64,000 nt of DNA. It comes from Dillenia suffruticosa (lineage: Eukaryota; Streptophyta; Magnoliopsida; Dilleniales; Dilleniaceae). Position numbers and translations under genes: made by a program. The DNA lies in NCBI GenBank assembly GCA_033439265.1, contig JAVTVX010000012.1:13613501-13677500 (forward strand), given 5' to 3'. The notes under the pieces were generated by a model that saw nothing but the letters and a program-made list of their open reading frames with translations, did no database searches and was not told the origin of the DNA. How positions within the stretch are numbered: the stretch's first letter is position 1; each line of letters starts with the position of its first letter. Below, one piece after another: positions 10,725 to 22,275 of the stretch.

Positions 10725-13700
10725 ACTCTGGTAGAGAAAATCATCATAATTATGCTGGCAGCCTATCACCGAAAGTCGATTCGGCTACAAGGTAAGATGA
10801 AAAATAGGAAGACCGGTGGCAGAGTTTAGTTAACTATAATTTGGATTCTCAAGTAGATGTGAAAACTCAGAGAGTTAATTCTAATGACTTTAGAATAGAG
10901 CAGGGAGGAAACTGCAAAAAAGGAAAGGAAATTATTACTTCTTATCGGAATGTCTATTCGAAGGCAAAAAATTCAAAAAATTCTTTTGCTATTCTTTCCA
11001 ATGATTAACATCCTCTTCTAGAATATTAGGGGGATTTTAAGGCCTCCTCAATTTAGGTGACTTAAAAAACTCATTTGTCTTCATAATTTATCCTTATTAA
11101 CTATCTTGGAGCCAAAAAAATGATGTTAGCAAATTGGAAGAGGTTCGAATGAAACTGGGAATGGATATTGCTATTACTAATTCTTGTAGGTCTATTTGGA
11201 TTTTGGGTTTATCGAGCTCTAAGTTAAGGGTGATAGCTGATGGTCTGCAACATTTGTCGGTAATGGTTAATCATTCTTGGGTGCCATGTGATTTTAAACT
11301 TTAGGGTGTTCATGCCAAATCTACATCTGAAAAAAGGCATGAGTTATGGGAATCCCTATCGCAAGAAAACGATTCAAATCTTCCTTGGAGAATTAGGGGA
11401 TTTCAATGTTATGTTGGATGAAAGTGAAAAGAGGGGCGGCAGACCTTTTACTACTAGGGAAGCTATAGATTTCTTATCTTTCATATCTGAAGTCTCTTTA
11501 ATCGATGTTGGCTTTTTGGATAATAGATTTACTTGGTGAAATAATAGGGAAGGCTTGGCTCATATTTGAAATAGGCTGGATAGAATTCGCATTAATGATT
11601 TGTGACCAATTGGAATTGTAAGATAAATGTTCAGCATCTGGCCCGTGATCCTCCGAATCATTCTCCTTTGCTTGTCTCAGTCTCAACGTCTTATGATAAT
11701 AAGCCAAGAGCTTTCAGATTCAAAAACTTTTGGACTAGCAATGAGAAGTTCATAAAAATTCTTTAGGATTATTGGGATATAAAGCTGACCAGATCCCCTT
11801 TATACACTCTTATGAAAAAAATGAAACATAATAATTCCGTCCTTAGAACTTGGTCGACAGAGGAGTACGGAGATGTTTTTCAGCATGTTACTAAGGCTGA
11901 ATTATATCTTAAACAAGCAGAAGAATTCCTTTCATCGCAAGATTCTGGAAGCTAGGGAGGCTATGTCAAAAGCCCAGGCTAACCTTAGAAGGAGTCTTAT
12001 TGTGGATGAGCTTCTGTCGAGGGAAAGGTCAAAAATCAAATGGCTAAAGGATGGTGATCAAAACACAAAATATTTTCATGCAGTGGTGATGGAGAAAAGA
12101 GCCTAGGTTGCTATTCACGAAGTAAAAACTAGAAGTGGTAATTGGGTTTTCTCTGAGGTGGATAATTGGAGTTGAAGCGGTCAATTATTTTTTTGACCTT
12201 TTTACGGATGACTTAGGCACTAACTTTCATAATCTTCCTCAAATTATTCGGCCCTCTCTCTCTTTAGAAGATAATAATTTTTTACATGCCATCCGTACTT
12301 TACAAGAAGTTCATGAAACTATCTTGAAGATGGATAAAGAAAGTGCAGCTGGGCAGATGGTTTTCCGGTGCCTTTTTCCAAAGTGGATGGGAGGTTATTG
12401 TGGAAGATGTTTACAAGGTGGCGGTTAGCTTCTTTTGTGGTGCTGATTTACCTTGAGCTTTCACTGCCACAACTCCTATACTTATTCCAAAGAACAGCGA
12501 TCCTCAACAATTTTCTCAATACCTCCCTATTAGCTTTTGTAATTTCTTCAGTAAAATTATTTCTAAGATCTTAACTGAGAGGTAGTGCAGATTGCAGTCG
12601 CGATTTATTTCTCAACAGCAAAGCAATTCTGTTCAGGGCCATGTTATCTCCGATAACTACCTTCTAGCTCAAGAACTGATATCAAGCCTAAAGAAGGGAA
12701 ATAATGGGAATAATGTTGCATTTAAGCATGATATAGAGAAGGTCTATGACCGTGTTTATTAGATTTTCATCACCAAAATATTAAGAATGATGAGACTTAG
12801 TAAATGCTTTATCGATATGGTTTGGAGATTAATCTCCAATTGCTGGTTTTATGTTAATATCAATGGAAATCCTCTAGGGGATTAAGGTAAGGTGACCCTC
12901 TATCTTCTTGTATTTTCATTATTAGAGCTGAATTTTTTTTTTCTTGCCTCCAGAATTCTTTGATTGGAAAGAGAGGATTCAGCCTTTCAAAGTTCCAAGA
13001 GCTTGTCCCATAATTACCCATTTGGCTTATGCAAATGATACAACTATTTTTGCCGGAATTTCTAGCAGATCGTTGAAATTAGTGATGGGTGCTTTACGTG
13101 ATTATGATGCTTGGTCTCGTCAAAAATTAATATCGGCAAAAGTTGCTTTCTATGTCATCTTATTCTGTGGTTTAAAAGAGTTTGATTCCCAGGGAAACTG
13201 GAATCCAGGAAAAATATTTCCTCATTAGATATCTTGGTTGTCCTTTAATTTTGGGGAAAATAAAGATTGCTTTCTTCGAAGATGTAATTTCTTCGTTTGC
13301 TAAAAAAGGATGACTTCTTGGAAGAATAAGTTCTTATCGCAAAGAGACAGGTTGGTCTTGATTAAACAAGTCCTCAACTCAATGCCAATTCATTTGATTT
13401 TTGCTGCTACCGTCCCCAAAGGTGTCCTCTCTAAAATAGAGAATTTATTTGCCCAATTTTTGTGGGGATCGGGGGAGGAAGGACAGAAATTTTATTGGAT
13501 AAGTTGGCCAGACCTGCATCGGCCTCATAATCAAGGTGGTCTAGGAATTCGAGCATTGGGTATAGCATATGATGCATTTTCTTGCAAGTTATGGTGGAAT
13601 TTTCGCTGTCAAAGTTCTTTATGGTCAAAATTTATGAGGGCCAAATATGCTTTGAACTATCACCCTGTTATTGCCAACACTCCCACGAGACTCTCATGCT

Positions 13701-13940
13701 TGGAAGCGCCTGATGGTGGGAAGAGATATTGTGGAGATTCATATCTGGTGGCTACTTTATGATGGGTCTTTTCACTTTTGGTTTGATAATTGGCTGGGAA
13801 CAGGTGCTCTTTTCCAAAGGATAGATCATATTGGAGATCATTTGGTCTATAATTTTGTTTCAGATGGTAGATGGAATCAGACCATGTTGCATCAGTGGCT
13901 GCTTGAAGACATTGTAGATACAAGTCTTTAATATCCAGCC
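10725..13940 (+). pseudogene. LINE (L1-like) ORF2, endonuclease and reverse transcriptase part
   Basis: Translated fragments in shifting frames give the order of a plant L1-type ORF2. An endonuclease (EEP) start with NIRG-PPQFR-LKKLI and LTILEPK lies at about 11020-11115. The endonuclease middle is GELGDFNVMLDESEKRGGRPFT at 11380-11450. The linker RSKIKWLKDGDQNTKYFH is at about 12030-12080. Reverse transcriptase phrases include QGHVISDNYLLAQELI, FKHDIEKVYDRVY and AYANDTTIFAG (the catalytic ADD/AND site, about 13026). The thumb/connection region RYLGCPL follows, with GGLGIRALGIAYDAF and WFDNWLG. The C-terminal zinc-finger region is missing at the junction with 13941. Many stops and frameshifts exclude activity. 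The RNase H part resumes at 24758. Confidence 0.8.
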
Positions 13941-15286
13941 TATCACGCCCTAAACCAGGGTCGTGAACAAGCGCCCAATGTCCTGAATGTCGACTACATT
14001 TTATAGAAAATCTAGTAGAATCTCTCCATATTTCGGAGGTCTCCCATATACAAATCGACTTATCTATTAAATGATCATTCTGCCATCTAAATAAACTGGT
14101 CAATTTGACCTCACAACAAATCAACAATATTCGTATAATACCAATCAATTCACAGCGTACAAACCAAAACAACGCAAGATTATCATGAATACTAGCAGTC
14201 TAACCACAGACCTCTACTGTCATGCCTAAATAGAGTACAAGCAGCCGCCACACCAATGGGTCTAAAATTTTTGTGCATGTGTACAACAAATTCCCAAGTT
14301 AAGAAATTAAATGCTTTCAAGTGGCTCAATGCAGGTGTAATGAGTCAATATGTGAGTTTCACAAATAAATATCAACAATTTATACAGTTATCCCATAAAA
14401 TGTACATGTCCATCAACGAATCTCAATATCAAGATCTCGCAGGGTCGATATACAACACGGATCTCATATTTCAAATGAAATTTAGATCTCACCGTAGTTA
14501 ATACGTAAATCCACAAATACGTGACAAAGACGTCTAGAGCCCAACGTGTCGTTCTATCACAATAATCTTGTCTGAGACGCATACTGGAATATTCAGTAAA
14601 ATGAAATCATCTAATCCATCACACAATATCATACATATATGCATCCATTCAAAATCAAATATTTCTAGAGCAAACCGAATATGATCATGGCAAATGTCAA
14701 CCATGACCAATGACAAATGTATCAGGGGTTTTATTATGCATAAATGTTCAAAAGTCGCTCTCTACCCCGACGTTGGCCATGAACTTCACCGAGGCTAACT
14801 TATATACAAATCGGATCATGTATAGGACCCCACCCGATACTAAACTGTGGTGTCACACATGTCCTCCCCCTTGTGGGTTCAATAGGCCGCGCCTATAACC
14901 ATATACCGGATGTTTGTGGGTACCTCTGCGCGAAGTGCACTCAGACTCATACTTGGTGCCATAACAAACATCCCTCGTAACTACGGTCATCCTCTCGAAA
15001 CTAAATCATATCATAGGAGTCATCTCACGGCTACACAGCCCCAAATCAGTGATATAGAAACTATAGAACTCAATAAATGTGTCATATTGGGTCATATGTA
15101 ATTAAACATGTGAAAATTATAAAATATGACACAATTTCAGTTGAATCAACTTTATGGATACATATTCATAGAAAATATGAGTTCACGACACTTCAATAGT
15201 CACAAAACAAATTCAAAATCTAGTGGCACACGTCGAGTCATACATGTCAAAAGCATGTTTTATGGAAAATACGACAAAATCAAGTC
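13941..15286 (-). repeat. Truncated LTR, Tekay type (minus-oriented)
   Basis: It starts TATCACGCCCTAAACC (the other copies start TGTCACGCCCCAAACC, so one G-to-A change) and matches 22276-23690 block by block: GTCGTGAACAAGCGCCC, CTACTGTCATGCC, the CTACCCCGACGTTG and GGGTTCAATAGGCCGCGCC segments, and the AAGCATGTTTTAT region. It stops at 15286, where an oppositely oriented LTR begins. Confidence 0.75.
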
Positions 15287-15504
15287 TGTAACACTGACAT
15301 TGCAGTATCCGTACAAGTGTACTAGTTTTGAAATATATATATATATATACAGAGAAATTTTTTTTATTTATATTGATTTTGACTTTGGGGTATTTAATTT
15401 AAATTTTTGGTATATTTTAAGTTTTCGTATTCGCAATCATAATAAGCTTCATTTTTATGAAATTCGCATTCTAACAAAATATGAGTGTGAAATTATATAT
15501 ATAC

Positions 15505-15555
<51 letters not shown>

Positions 15556-15584
15556 ATTGTAAAAAAAGAAAAAAAAAAGAAAAA

Positions 15585-15650
15585 GGGGGAGGTTTTGCGT
15601 TTTGAAAGGGGGAAGTGTTGCGTTTTGGCCCAAAACGCAAAACCTCCCCC
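15585..15650. repeat. Hairpin 2 of the Tekay LTR leader, perfect 20-bp stem
   Basis: GGGGGAGGTTTTGCGTTTTG at 15585-15604 is exactly complementary to 15631-15650, with a 26-base spacer. Counterparts with changed but still pairing bases are at 53351-53387 and 61683-61719. Confidence 0.8.
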
Positions 15651-15656
15651 AAATGT

Positions 15657-15679
15657 GATTAGGGCTTTTAGCCCTAATC
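15657..15679. repeat. Hairpin 1 of the Tekay LTR leader, 10-bp stem
   Basis: GATTAGGGCT, loop TTT, AGCCCTAATC. It directly borders the CT-rich tract, as do the equivalents at 24666-24697, 53329-53347 and 61661-61679. Confidence 0.8.
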
Positions 15680-17095
15680 TCTCCCTCTCCCGTCTCTTCA
15701 TCTCCCTCCCACTGCTCTCTCCTTCCGCCGCACAGCCGCTCTCCCTCTCCTCCGCCATCCTCTCCACCGCTCACTGGTGGTACCATTGTCACCACCACCT
15801 AGCCGACCCCCTCTGTCTTTTTTCTCTACCTCATTCTCTGTTTTTCTCTCTTTCTCTCTTCGGCTTTGCCCGAACCCACCACCCATCGCCACCGCTCACT
15901 TCCCCGCCATTGCTCCTTCCTCCCATGAGCACCGACCTTCCACGAGCGCGATTACAACTCCTTCCGCCACCGCTGAATCTCCCCAGCGCGAGCCGAGCGC
16001 GCCCCTGTGCAATCCACCCGACGCCAGCACGATCGCGCCACTGCGCGTACCTCCCCGTGTGAGCACAGCACGAACACAGCGTGTGACCCTCTCACGAGAG
16101 CGCGCCTCAGCCCGCAACCGCGAGCCAGCCCGCAACTGCATGCCAGCCCGCAAGCTTACCAGCCCACGAGCCCGCACAGCCCGCGAGCCCACTGAGGCCT
16201 CGAAGCCCACTGCGGCCCGCTAACCTGCTGACCTACGAGCCTGTGAATCCGCGAGCCCACTGTAGCCCACGAGCTCACGATGGCTTGTGAGCCCGCGAGC
16301 CCACGAAGCTCTGTACATTGGAGTGTCCTAACTGTTGATTTTATTGATTTGCATCCATGAACCGGATACTGTATCATTTTTTTTGACATATTAATATGTT
16401 TTAATGCTTTCACTGTATTGGCATGTAGTTTTGAATGGATTTACATGTACTATTTGGGTTCTACGCCCGTCCAACGTTATGTTACGATGCATGGGGCTAT
16501 ATGTCTGGCAGACGTGGTGATATGATGCATGGGGCTACGTGCCCAACCGACTTGATGATATGGTGATATGCTTCCTATAACATTCCGTAGCTACGAAGAA
16601 CATTTGATAAAGGCACCCCTTGTACCCGGGTACTCTTCGGCCGAAAGTATCCGCCAAATTGTCATGTGTATGGATGTCCTAGATTGACTCTCATCGGAGA
16701 GAACGTGAGTTTACCTCTGTCTAGTACTAGGCGGGACACCATACATGGCCGACTATATATATATATTATTATTATTATTTACAGGTTAGTTGGAGTAGGT
16801 TATGGCCAACATTGGGGTAGAGAGCCATTATTTGATATTTGTATAGTGAAAACACCCAATGCGTCCATTCTTGGTCAAGGTAGACTATTGTCGGGATTGT
16901 TTGTTTGGCCGACTCTACATAGGTGACTTGATACATGGATGGATCCATATGTTATTTTTCGATGTGTGCCTTGAGTTATGTAAAATTTCACACTGGTTTT
17001 GCACACTTGATATTGTATTACATGTTTTGATACTCCAAATTTACCCTCAATATTGATAGCACGATATCAATCCCCTCATTTACTGAGTATCCTCC

Positions 17096-17555
17096 CATAG
17101 ATCTAGGGCTTTCGCCTGATTTGGATGGATATATTAAAAGTTATGTAAATTTTCGTAGCACTGCGCAAAGTGGCACCAAAGTGGAGAACTATGAAGAGGG
17201 TCGTTTTTATACACAGTTCTTAGGGTTTGAAATAGGATAATCTTCTGTCGAGTTTCAGGAAAATTGTCATAACTTTTGACACAGGAATCAGATTAAGGTG
17301 ATTCTTATCTCGTTGGAACGATAAGCCCTAGATCTACAAATTACATAACTGGAGCATTTGCTAATTCAAACCATAAAATACCTCAAAACAGAGGCTAAGC
17401 CACTAATAGAAATAGAGCTAAAGCATGACAGAACAAAAATTTCTATGCAGAACATTTAAATTTGAAAAATCATAATAAATCCAATTCTAATCAAAATGCA
17501 ACGAATCATATCCCATTTTAAATCTCTATGAGTCTAGTGTCCTATTTGAACCGTA
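17096..17555. other. Unclassified segment between LTR and integrase, with a 14-bp inverted repeat
   Basis: There is no coding potential. TAGATCTAGGGCTT at 17098-17111 is repeated inverted at 17323-17336. The style (ATAACTTTTGACACAGG, CGTTGGAACGATAAGC) recalls LTR sequence of other plant gypsy families, but I cannot assign it. On its right side it replaces the expected integrase C-terminus and chromodomain. Confidence 0.35.
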
Positions 17556-18008
17556 TAACTCCCTTCTAAGGAGATATCCTCAAGAAAACCATATCTCCCG
17601 TAGCAAACTCAAGAGGTCGCCACCTACGATCAGCATACATCTTCTGTCTGTCCTGGGCGGCTTTCATTCGCTCAGGATAACCTTAATTTTATCCTGTGTT
17701 TGCTCAATCAACTCAACGCTACTGAGACGTCGCTCTCTGACTTCATCCCAGCATATCGGGGTGCGACACTTCCTGCCATATAGTGCTTCATACGGGGCAT
17801 CCCTATACTGGCTTGATAACTGTTATTATATACGAATTCGACCAGCGGAAGGTGCCGATCCCAACTACCCCGAAAATCCATCACACATGCCCTCAGCATG
17901 TCTTCAAGGGTCTGAATGGTCCTCTCAGACTGGCCGTCCGTCTGAGGATGATATGCTGTACTGAAATTCAATCTAGTACCCAATGCCTCCTACAACTTGG
18001 GCCAAAAC
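17556..18008 (-). pseudogene. Gypsy-2 integrase, C-terminal part of the catalytic core
   Basis: The frame has [20 protein letters not shown] with the last catalytic glutamate of the DDE core, then [30 protein letters not shown] and a frameshifted end reaching RRPLEFATGDMVFLRISPL at about 17560-17640. Homology stops there. The frame is shifted relative to the upstream integrase frame at about 18009, and at least one more shift follows. Neighbouring frames to the right carry the rest of pol. Confidence 0.8.
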
Positions 18009-19535
18009 CTAGATGTGAACCTGGGGTCTATCTGAAACAATCGACACAGGCACCCCATGAAGCCGAACTACAGTATCAATGTAGAGACGTGCCATCGCCT
18101 CTAAGGAATAGTCACCGCGGATAAGGATAAAATGTGCAGATTTGGTGAGTCGATCGACAATCACCCAAATCGCATCATGCCGTGAAGAAGTCCGCGGCAA
18201 CCCCATCACGAAGTCCATAGTAATATGCTCCCATTTCCACTCAGGAATGGGAAGAGGCTGCAATGTACCCGCTGGACGCTGATGCTCGGCCTTCACCTGC
18301 TGGCACACCAAGCATCGTGCCACAAACTCTGCTATATCCCTCTTCATGCCTGACCACCAATAACTACTTCTGATGGTCCGATACATTTTCGTACCCCCGG
18401 GATGCATAGCATATGCAGAAGAATGTGCTTCCTCAAGGATAGCACGCTGAAGATTACTATCGGCCGGAATACACACTCTGTCTCTGAATACCATGAGTCC
18501 ATCATCACGGACTCTGAAGTCTCCGCCCTCAGCTCTGCGGACTCTATCTGTAATACCCTGGATCTCCTCATCCGTACTCTGGAGCTCCCTGATACAGTCG
18601 AACAAAATCGGTCTGACCTCAAATCTGGCTAATAAGCCTCCCTGATCATCGTTAGTAAAACTGACTCCTAAGGCTCGGAGTCCCACTAAACAAGAAAGGT
18701 AGGCTTTCTCTGTCGACTGTGAGGATGATACTGACTTCCGACTCAAAGCATCTACTACAACGTTTGCCTTGCCCGGATGATAGTCAATATTGAGATCATA
18801 GTCTTTCAGTAACCCCAACCATCTCCTCTGTATCAAATTCAGCTCTTTTTGGGTAAACAGATATTTTAAACTCTTGTGGTCGGTAAATACCCTACAGGTT
18901 ACCCCATAAAGATAATGGCGCCATATCTTCAACGCGAAGACTATGGTTGCCAACTCTAAATCATGTGTCGGGTAGTTAACCTCGTGTTTCTTCAGCTGTC
19001 GCGAGACATACGCAATAACCCGACCATCCTGCATCAGAACACAACCCAATCCCTGTCGGCTAGCATCACTGTACACTGTATACTCCCGACTACTAGTGGG
19101 AAGGGCTAAAATAGGAGCGGATGTTAACCGTTGTTTGAGTTCCTGGAAGCTTGCTTCACAACGGTCATCCCAAACAAATTTGACCCCCTTTTGGTTCAAT
19201 ATCGACAATGGAGCAGCTATCCGGGAGAATTCTTTTACAAATCTGTGGTAATACCCAGCCAAATCGAGAAAACTATGAATCTCGGTAACTGTTTGTGGCT
19301 GCTCCCACTTCACTATAGCCTCAACCTTCCGCGGATCAACATAAATACCTTCCGCGGAGATAATGTGCCCCAAGAATCCAATTTGTCTTAGCCAAAACTC
19401 ACATTTTGAGAATTTGGCATATAGCTGCTTCTCACGGAGTATCTGCAATACCACCCGAAGGTGCTGAACATGATCTTCATCACTCCGTGAATATATCAAG
19501 ATGTCATCGATGAATACGATGACGAACCGATCCAA
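18009..19535 (-). pseudogene. Gypsy-2 pol: RT thumb, RNase H and integrase N-terminal half
   Basis: A 508-residue open frame. It begins inside the reverse transcriptase with the catalytic FIDDILIYS block intact (residues about 8-16), then the RT connection ([16 protein letters not shown]), RNase H ([29 protein letters not shown]; about 150-275), and the integrase zinc-binding HHCC segment ([17 protein letters not shown] then [16 protein letters not shown]; about 380-425). The first two catalytic aspartates are in TMDFVMGLP and IVSDR. The order RT-RNase H-integrase is diagnostic of Ty3/gypsy. It ends in a frameshift at IVSDRPQ. The apparent start is internal; the natural product would be a long gag-pol polyprotein. 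Confidence 0.9.
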
Positions 19536-19550
19536 ATAGTCATGAAAAAC

Positions 19551-20560
19551 TCAGTTCATCAGATCCATAAAAACAGCTGGGGAATTAGTCGGCCCAAACG
19601 GCATGACTAGAAACTCGTAATGGCTGTATCGGGTGCGAAAAGCTGTCTTGGGCACATCTTCGGCCTGAATCCTCAACTGATGATAACCCGAACGGAGATC
19701 AATCTTAGAGAAAACCTTAGCTCCCTGCAGCTGATCAAACAAGTCATCGATACGAGGCAGGGGATATCGGTTATTGATGGTGGCTTTGTTCAATTGCCTG
19801 TAGTCCACACAAAGCCGAAATATACCATCCTTTTTCTTTACAAACAGTACCGGAGCACCCCAGGGTGAAGTGCTCGGATGGATAAACCCTTTATCCAGAA
19901 GTTCCTGTAATTGAATCTTAAGCTTTCTCAGTTCAACAGGCGCCATTCTGTATGGCGGAATAGAAATAGGATTGGTTCCCGATACTATATCAATCTCGAA
20001 ATCGAACTCCCGAACTGGTGTTAATCCGGGAAGCCCCTCGGGGAATACATCCGGAAACTCCTACACCATAGGGACATCTTCAAGTCTCGGTCCCTCAACG
20101 GTGGTGTCGACAACATAAGCCAGATAAGCCGCACAACCGTGGCGTACCAAACGTCTGGCCTTCATAACAGAGATAATACTGCGGGGCAACACTCGTCTCT
20201 CGCCCCGGAATACTAACGGTGGCTGCTCGGACCTCCTAAACTCAACCTCCTTCATGAAACAATCCACGGAAGCCCGGTGTAAACTCAACCAATCTATCCC
20301 TAGGATGGTATCAAAATCCGTGATAGGGAGCGGAATTAGATTTGCCTCTAATACTATCTCCCCAATTCCGACCTCACAGCCCCTATAGATTGTATCTCAA
20401 ATGATATGTTTGTCAAGAGGAGTGACTACCAGAATCTCCGCATCAAGTGGCGAGAGAGGTCTATCAGAATGACAAGCGAACGTATCGCTCACATAAGAAA
20501 AATTTGATCCGGTATCTATAAGAATACGAGCATCGATACCGAATATTCGCATGGTACCTA
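19551..20560 (-). pseudogene. Gypsy-2 protease and RT N-terminal part
   Basis: Read on the minus strand, about 20555-20330 encodes the protease with an intact catalytic ILIDTGSN, then HSDRPLSPLD and DFDTILGIDWL. About 20290-20060 continues through the linker to RT. From 19946 the RT fingers/palm read [33 protein letters not shown] and [15 protein letters not shown] (first catalytic aspartate) up to PAVFMDLMN. In-frame stops (for example after ...EDVPMV and after PAVFMDLMN) break it; several can be single transitions. The protease releases gag and pol products in living elements. Confidence 0.85.
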
Positions 20561-20724
20561 AAGGTAAGAAAGAAGATCAACAGCATTTAAAATGCGAAGA
20601 AAAAGTGAACGAATATATATATATCAAACTAGTTAAGCTTTTAAAGCTTTAACTAGTCAAAACTGTACATCGACATCATGATATACAATAAGCTCATACA
20701 GAAAGTACACAAAAGTACTACACT

Positions 20725-21986
20725 GAGGGGTCTGCGGGAGAATTACCCATAATAACATCAGGGTTTGCCTGTGCGTCCTCCTGTGTCATCGCAAACACAC
20801 GAGCCTGGGCCCTAGGCTGCTGTCGCGATGATCCTGGCACTGTATTACTCCCGACTGCAGTCCGGGGAGCGGTAAGAGTTGAGTGCGCGGGTGCCCCCTG
20901 TTGGCCTGTGCCAGACGTACTAGTACGACTCTGTAAAGTCAATCCTCCCCAACCTAAATCGGGACAGACACTCCTAACGTGACCTTGCTTCCCACACTGG
21001 AAGCAAGTAACTGGTACTCTACATGCCCCAAAGGCATGGTGACAGTTGCATTTACGGCAGAAGGGCGGTCTCTGTGTAGTAGACTGTGTAGAGACACTAG
21101 GGGCTGGTGCCCCAAAGCCCTGTGGTCGAGATCCCTGTCCCGGTGCTGCTGGTCTGAAGCTAGAAAAACCTCCGGGATATTCAGAACCTCTATCCCTCTT
21201 CGAAGACTATCCACCCTGTGACCCAGTCTTCCTCTTCTGGTGACTCTCCCTCTGCCTCGCCTCTGCTCGAACGATCTCCTCCGCCCGATACGCTGAATCA
21301 ATCACCTCCGATAGTGTAAAAGAGGGAGTCACCGTCATATATTTCCTAATGCTCAATTGGAGGCCATCTTCAAACTTGAACCTCATATATTTCCTATGTA
21401 GCAATGTCACGGATAGCCTCCCACCACGAGAGGGCATTTCCGTCGAGGAGTCTCTCAGCAACTCTCAATCTGAGCTCCTCTGACAACCCCAAATCCGTAA
21501 GGATCCTACGAATCCTGTTGATCCAGTGTTTCGCCGCTACTACATCACTGGATCCTAAAAAGTCTGTGCATCCGAGCTGCCGAGACTCTTTCACCAACTG
21601 AGTGAGCTCGTGGATACGCCTCAAAGTAGCCGACGTCTCGTCGGTCGGAGTAGACACGGAAGGGCCGGCCACCGAAGGAGGAATCGGTGCGAATGAGCAG
21701 GTACGGTTGCAGGTGCGGTCGCTGGAGTCTGTAGTGAAGGTGGTGGCATCTGCGCCCCATATCTACTGCACCACTCCTGCCATTGTCTCAAGGCATCGAG
21801 TGGCGGTGGAGGAATCTCGGCTGTAGTAGCCGGTGGAGGTGTTGGGGGTGGCGCTGGTGAGCGTGCTCGAGTAGAGGAAGCAACCTCTGATGCTCGTGGC
21901 GCCTCAGGTGCCCTAGGTGTATCAGGCACTGTAAGACCCTCAAGTGAGGCGAATCTAGCACCTTTCCTACCACGTCTAGGTGGCAT
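20725..21986 (-). pseudogene. Gypsy-2 gag with CCHC zinc knuckle
   Basis: It starts with MPPRRGRKGARFA (ATG at 21984-21986), about 290 bases after the primer site. The N-terminal part is proline/alanine-rich. Next comes the capsid-like part with RRIHELTQLVKESRQLGCTD and KHWINRIRRILTDLG, then WWEAIRDIAT. A frameshift and probable internal deletion follow (about 21390-21420) before YMRFKFEDGLQLSIRKYMT. The zinc knuckle CFQCGKQGHVRSVC (CX2CX4HX4C intact) lies at about 21010-20970. The last frame ends at 20718. Compared with the copy at 57.5-58.6 kb, the middle of the capsid region is missing. Gag packages element RNA in the cytoplasm. Confidence 0.8.
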
Positions 21987-22256
21987 AATTCTGTGAAAAA
22001 AATACACTGTTAATAGATAAAAACCAAGAATTAGGGTTAGTTGCTCCGTAACTAATCCCCTAAAATAAATGAACTATGACTCAGCATTAAATGCGAAATA
22101 ACGAGTTAGAAACGTTATGTATCCAACTCCATCATCTAAAAGGACTTATATGCCTATGGCCAAGTATGGGTCTTTAAATAACTGTATGAAACTCTCTAAT
22201 GCATTGAGGACTTGTCATATACTTGGGAAGACTTTCATCATTTCTCAAACCTAGAC

Positions 22257-22268
22257 GCTCTGATACCA
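22257..22268 (-). promoter_or_regulatory. Primer-binding site of Gypsy-2
   Basis: TGGTATCAGAGC on the minus strand, seven bases inside the LTR end; perfect complement of the initiator tRNA-Met 3' region as in many plant Ty3 and Ty1 elements. Confidence 0.85.
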
Positions 22269-22275
22269 ATAGAAC

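Larger units (their letters stand above)
15287..17095 (+). repeat. Truncated LTR in the opposite (plus) orientation
   Basis: It begins TGTAACACTGACATTGCAGTATC, the reverse complement of the LTR end seen at 53580-53605. A TA-rich microsatellite (15496-15556), two hairpins (15585-15679), a CT-rich tract and a CpG-rich tract (15940-16300) follow in the order of the other Tekay LTRs read backwards. The last recognisable part is CTCATTTACTGAGTATCC near 17080. It lacks the final ~600 bases and the GTGACA end. Open frames across it are chance frames in low-complexity DNA. Confidence 0.7.

Noticed and set aside
13660..14172. 170-residue minus-strand frame across the LINE/LTR junction
   Set aside because: It spans two unrelated elements and resembles no protein.
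15126..16223. Several overlapping open frames up to 193 residues
   Set aside because: They translate a TA microsatellite, a CT tract and GC-rich LTR sequence; no conserved protein pattern.
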